Shown: piece by piece, positions 60,895-64,000 of the stretch
How the letters are laid out: each line of letters starts with the position of its first letter
How positions within the stretch are numbered: position 1 is the first letter of the stretch
Assembly: GCA_046330415.1 (NCBI GenBank)
Contig: JAXLSW010000010.1
Span: 147,634 to 211,633 of the forward strand
Reading direction: 5' to 3'
DNA length: 64,000 nt
Source: RHKX01 sp046330415
Lineage (GTDB): Bacteria > Actinomycetota > Thermoleophilia > Solirubrobacterales > 70-9
Notes under the pieces: model-generated
What the model saw: the letters and a program-made list of their open reading frames with translations, nothing else
What the model was told of the DNA's origin: nothing
Database searches by the model: none
Program-made: the position numbers and the translations under genes

Positions 60895-61861
60895 TCCCAT
60901 CCTGCAGGTCAACGGGCTCTCCAAGCGGTTCGAGTCGCGCGGCGGCTGGCTGAGCGGCAAACCGACTGGAGTTGACGCTGTGGTTGACCTCTCCTTCGAG
61001 CTTCCGCGCGGAGGCTCGTTGGCGCTCGTCGGAGAGTCCGGCTCGGGTAAGACGACCACCGCCCGGATCATCGCGGGGCTCGAGACCGCCAGCTCCGGCG
61101 GAGTACTGGTCGCCGGTCGTCCCGCCGGCGCAGTGGGCAGCTCGCGTCGCCGCAAGGAGATGGCATCCATCGTCCAGATGGTCTTCCAAGACCCGTATAT
61201 GTCGCTCGATCCGCGCCAGACCGTCCGCAGGATGCTCGAGGAGATCATCCAGTTCCACACCAAGCGGGCGGCGGCCGAGCGCGCACAGCGGATCAACGAG
61301 CTCGTCGACTCCGTCGGCCTGTCGACCCGCGTGCTCGAGTCATTGCCTCGGGAGCTGTCCGGTGGGCAGCGTCAGCGCGCGGCGATCGCGCGGGCTCTGG
61401 CCAGCGAGCCCGAGCTGGTCATCCTCGATGAGGCGGTCTCCGCGTTGGATACGTCGGTCCAAGCGCAGATCCTGAACCTGCTCCGCGATCTGCGGCTTGA
61501 GTTGAAGCTCTCGTACCTGATCATCTCTCACGATCTGGCGGTAGTCCGCCACATCTCCGACGAGGTCGTCGTGATGTACCGAGGAAGGGCGGTCGAGGAG
61601 GGGCCGATCGACGCGGTGCTGCGAGACCCACGCCATCCCTACACGCGCGAGCTCCTTCGGAGCGTCCCTCGCGTCGGGATGACTCTGCCAAGGAGCGTTG
61701 TCGCCGCAGATGGTGAGGCGATGCGCGGATGTCGGTTTCAGCCTCGTTGTCCCGAGCGAATGGAGAGGTGCAGCGAAGAACCGCCGCTTCTCGAGGAGGG
61801 GGACGGACGAAGCTGCCGGTGCTGGCTGCTCGGTGCGGAGTTGGAGAACGACGGCTCCTAG
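60881..61861 (+). CDS. ABC transporter ATP-binding protein (DppF type)
   Basis: Second ATPase, 326 residues. Walker A GESGSGKT, Q-loop MVFQDPYMSLDPRQT, signature LSGGQRQRAAIARAL, Walker B LVILDEAVSALD (note Ala-Val instead of Pro-Thr) and ISHDLAVVRH. The C-terminal Cys cluster is GCRFQPRCPERMERC. It is the last gene of the operon and ends 23 bases before convergent fdhD; I see no hairpin there. Confidence 0.93.
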   Translation: MSSTDPILQVNGLSKRFESRGGWLSGKPTGVDAVVDLSFELPRGGSLALVGESGSGKTTTARIIAGLETASSGGVLVAGRPAGAVGSSRRRKEMASIVQMVFQDPYMSLDPRQTVRRMLEEIIQFHTKRAAAERAQRINELVDSVGLSTRVLESLPRELSGGQRQRAAIARALASEPELVILDEAVSALDTSVQAQILNLLRDLRLELKLSYLIISHDLAVVRHISDEVVVMYRGRAVEEGPIDAVLRDPRHPYTRELLRSVPRVGMTLPRSVVAADGEAMRGCRFQPRCPERMERCSEEPPLLEEGDGRSCRCWLLGAELENDGS

Positions 61862-61884
61862 GCTGCCCTGCGCGATGCCCTCGC

Positions 61885-62634
61885 CTAGCCGACCCGCTCG
61901 GGTCCGCTGTAGACGTTGACCTCGCCCCCGCGGGCGAAGCCGCACAGCGTCATGTCGCGGTCGGCGGCCAGCTCGATCGCGAGCGAGCTCGGGGCGCCGA
62001 CGCCGACCAGGATCGGGCAGCCCGCGACCGCCGCCTTCTGCACGAGCTCGAATGAGAGGCGTCCGCTGACGCAGAGGGCGTGCCCCGAGAGGGGGACGAG
62101 CGCCTCACCGAGGGCCCAGCCGATCACCTTGTCCATCGCGTTGTGGCGGCCGACGTCCTCGCGGGCGCAGAGCAGCTCACCCGCTGCGTCGAAGAGCCCT
62201 GTCGCGTGCAGCCCTCCGGTGAGCTCGAACGCCGGCTGGCGGATGCGCTCGGGGAGCGTGGCGAGCAGGTCTCGCGGGAGCACCGGCCCTGCCTCCACCG
62301 CGGGTGCGTCGACGGCCACCTGCTCGAGCGCGCCCTTGCCGCAGACCCCACAGGACGACGTCGCGTAGAAGTTCCGCTCGCCGGGGTCGCGGGCGAGCGG
62401 CCCGGCGACCTCGATCGTGTTGGCGGCCAGATCCTCGGGGGGACCGACGCTCCGCGCCTCGGCGATCAGCGCCTCGCCATGGAGGAAGCCGAGCGCGAGC
62501 TCCTCGTCGTTTCCCGGCGTCCTCATCGTGATCGCGATTGCGCGGCCGTCGACGCGGATCTCGAGCGGCTCCTCCACCGCCACCTCGTCCTCGGCGCCAT
62601 CGCGGCTGACGCGCTTGTGCATCCTCGGGTCCAC
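61885..62634 (-). CDS. fdhD: Formate dehydrogenase accessory sulfurtransferase FdhD
   Basis: Sulfur carrier of 249 residues that transfers sulfur from IscS to the Mo-bisPGD cofactor of formate dehydrogenase. It has the essential Cys pair SSCGVCGKG, VAVEEPLEIRVDG at the start and AREDVGRHNAMDKVIGWAL in the middle. The start is the GTG at 62634, or ATG 62622. No formate dehydrogenase is in the window. It adds another molybdenum-related gene to the window. It converges with the importer operon. Confidence 0.92.
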   Translation of the reverse strand: MDPRMHKRVSRDGAEDEVAVEEPLEIRVDGRAIAITMRTPGNDEELALGFLHGEALIAEARSVGPPEDLAANTIEVAGPLARDPGERNFYATSSCGVCGKGALEQVAVDAPAVEAGPVLPRDLLATLPERIRQPAFELTGGLHATGLFDAAGELLCAREDVGRHNAMDKVIGWALGEALVPLSGHALCVSGRLSFELVQKAAVAGCPILVGVGAPSSLAIELAADRDMTLCGFARGGEVNVYSGPERVG

Positions 62635-62750
62635 GGCCGAAGCGTCGCAGGCGAACGCGCCGGGTGGCCGCGACCCGTCGAGCGCGAGCGGCGAGCTCCG
62701 GCCTCATGGCTCTTGCGTGCGAGCCCCCCCCGCACATTCACCCGCTGGGG

Positions 62751-63734
62751 CTACTTTCGGCCGGATCCGGTCGAGATGCTCCCCGGCGGCAGGCGCTCGA
62801 GCAGGATCTCGCGTATCTCGGAGGCGACGGCGGCTTCGTCTTGAAGCGGCCCCTCGCCGTAGCGCCGGACGAGCTCGCCCGCGCGGAGCACGGCGATGTC
62901 GCGAGCGTTGTCCTTGTCACGCTGCTCGCCGGTGTGCTGGCCTCCGTCCGCTTCGACGACGAAGTGCGCGTCGGGCCAGTGGAAGTCGAGCTCGTAGTCG
63001 AGAAAAGGGGCGTCCATCTCCGGCAGCGGGAGTTCGTGGTCGCGGCAGACACGGAGCACGACCCGCTCGAGCTTCGAGCGGGTCCGCGACAGCGGCACGT
63101 AGGGCATGTCGAGGAGCCGGCGGAGCTCGCCGTTGCCCCGGTGGTTGGGGTTCTCGGTAACGAGGCTCCGCAACCGCTCGTGGTCGAGGTCCTCCAGGTA
63201 CTCCGCCTGATCGAAGCGCTCCCGAAGGTCCTTCGGGCGGAGGATCGCGGCGAGGTCGAAGATCGTGCGCGTCTGTGTGGTCACCGGCAACTGTCCGCGG
63301 AACATCCGGTCGACGTCGGCAAGCCGGCGGGGCCGGTGCACCTTCACCCCTCGTGGATTCGCGCGCCGCGACCGTGGGATCGTGACGTGGATGGGACCCC
63401 GGCCGCGCGCGCGGTCGAGGTGGGTGAACCGCGCCGCCGGGATGTGGCTGAGCGTCGCCCTCTCACCGCACGCCAGGACCGCCGCCATCCACAACCCCTC
63501 CCGGCTGAGCCGCGTGTGTCCGACGGAGTAGACACCCCGATGGACTGCGTGCAGGTGCCCGACGCGAACCCAGCGGACGATGGTCGTTGAGGGGAGTCCG
63601 AGGGCGATGAGCTGGGTTCGCGACACGACGCCGTGCTGCAACTCGGCCAGGGCGGCCATCCGTCCCGCCGCTGGGGTTACTTCCATCCGGATTCGGTCGA
63701 TGATCGCCCCGGCGACTGACATGGCTGAAGCCAA
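62751..63734 (-). CDS. AbiEi-like antitoxin domain plus DUF559 nuclease-fold protein
   Basis: Protein of up to 327 residues. The N-terminal winged-helix resembles AbiEi antitoxin domains (LAELQHGVVSRTQLIALGL and VHRGVYSVGHT). The C-terminal DUF559 domain belongs to the Vsr/restriction-endonuclease fold: LDYELDFHWPDAHFVVEADG followed by GGQHTGEQRDKDNARD, with Asp/Glu in nuclease positions. No AbiEii toxin lies beside it. Solitary proteins of this kind are common in Thermoleophilia; their role is unproven. The start is uncertain (63734, 63686 or 63659). Confidence 0.75.
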   Translation of the reverse strand: MASAMSVAGAIIDRIRMEVTPAAGRMAALAELQHGVVSRTQLIALGLPSTTIVRWVRVGHLHAVHRGVYSVGHTRLSREGLWMAAVLACGERATLSHIPAARFTHLDRARGRGPIHVTIPRSRRANPRGVKVHRPRRLADVDRMFRGQLPVTTQTRTIFDLAAILRPKDLRERFDQAEYLEDLDHERLRSLVTENPNHRGNGELRRLLDMPYVPLSRTRSKLERVVLRVCRDHELPLPEMDAPFLDYELDFHWPDAHFVVEADGGQHTGEQRDKDNARDIAVLRAGELVRRYGEGPLQDEAAVASEIREILLERLPPGSISTGSGRK

Positions 63735-63876
63735 GCGGGCGAACGATCACCGGTGGGTGACGCCGTGTGCCAATACCTGCGCCGATGTGTGTCAATTCAC
63801 GCGCGGCGGTTCCCCGAGGCCGTCGAGCGCGGTCGTCGCCGTCACCTGAAGCCCACGGGGGTAGCCTCACCGGAGG

Positions 63877-64000
63877 ATGCTCCGCAAGCCGACAAAGCGC
63901 TGGACGCCCAGCACCTGGGCGAGCCGGAAGCCGTTCGGGCTCGGCGAGCAGCGCCCGAACAACTACAAGGAGGTCTTCCGGACCGTCTGGGAGAACCGCG
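63877..64000 (+). CDS. Unidentified gene, 5' part only, cut by window end
   Basis: ATG 63877 opens a frame to the window edge (41 residues visible): basic and aromatic, with a KRWTPSTWASRKPFGLGEQ start and NNYKEVFRTVWENR. The N-x-Y-x-x-V-[FW] pattern resembles the region before the SAM-binding domain in some class I methyltransferases, but this is too short to call. The 142 bases before it (63735-63876) show no other gene. Confidence 0.4.
   Translation, partial: MLRKPTKRWTPSTWASRKPFGLGEQRPNNYKEVFRTVWENR

Overview
The window is GC-rich (about 70%), densely coding actinobacterial DNA. The secreted proteins (collagen-like protein with a repeated linker, right-handed beta-helix and Ig-like proteins with the same C-terminal module), the AbiEi/DUF559 protein and the overall gene style fit class Thermoleophilia (Solirubrobacterales-like). 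That placement is inference. I saw no rRNA or tRNA genes, CRISPR arrays, insertion sequences or phage genes.

Region 1 (1-16 kb) is a catabolic island built around a molybdenum hydroxylase (coxS/coxM/coxL-type genes) with its own maturation genes (xdhC, mocA). It carries a 2,5-dihydroxypyridine dioxygenase-like protein, an alpha/beta hydrolase, a maleamate amidohydrolase-like protein and an amidohydrolase-2 decarboxylase. That set matches most steps of the picolinate/nicotinate route through 2,5-dihydroxypyridine. A CoA module (family III CoA-transferase, thiolase with DUF35 partner, hotdog thioesterase), an amidase and an M20 hydrolase are interleaved and suggest a side-chain or variant branch. 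A TetR regulator sits inside the island, and CGACC-N4-GGTCG palindromes occur at both divergent promoters.

Region 2 (16-33 kb) is mixed housekeeping and envelope DNA: hemerythrin, endonuclease IV, GreA, GH25 lysozyme, a GDPD-nitrilase fusion, moaA, a large LuxR regulator, a collagen-like protein, a HTH-TOBE molybdate regulator with DUF6457, and a beta-helix protein. Many genes here are split by 1-base indels, including housekeeping genes (greA, gnd, zwf). This looks more like residual sequencing error than decay.

Region 3 (31.5-42.7 kb) is a central-carbon cluster: gnd-zwf-tal-pgi, then on the other strand a cyclase, a ROK glucokinase and a methyltransferase, then ROK-tkt-rpiB.

Region 4 (42.8-61.9 kb) is a second catabolic island. 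A substrate-binding lipoprotein is transcribed divergently from a 14-gene, almost fully overlapping operon: DMFase-like amidase, hydantoinase A and B, a zinc-ribbon protein, enolase-superfamily dehydratase, SDR, KDG kinase, KDPG aldolase, a DapA-family aldolase, a LacI regulator, a phytoene-desaturase-like oxidoreductase and the rest of a peptide-type ABC importer. It looks like a complete import-and-degrade system for an unknown amide- or lactam-bearing, sugar-acid-like compound, and I know of no described pathway with this composition.

The right edge carries fdhD, an AbiEi/DUF559 protein and the start of an unidentified gene.
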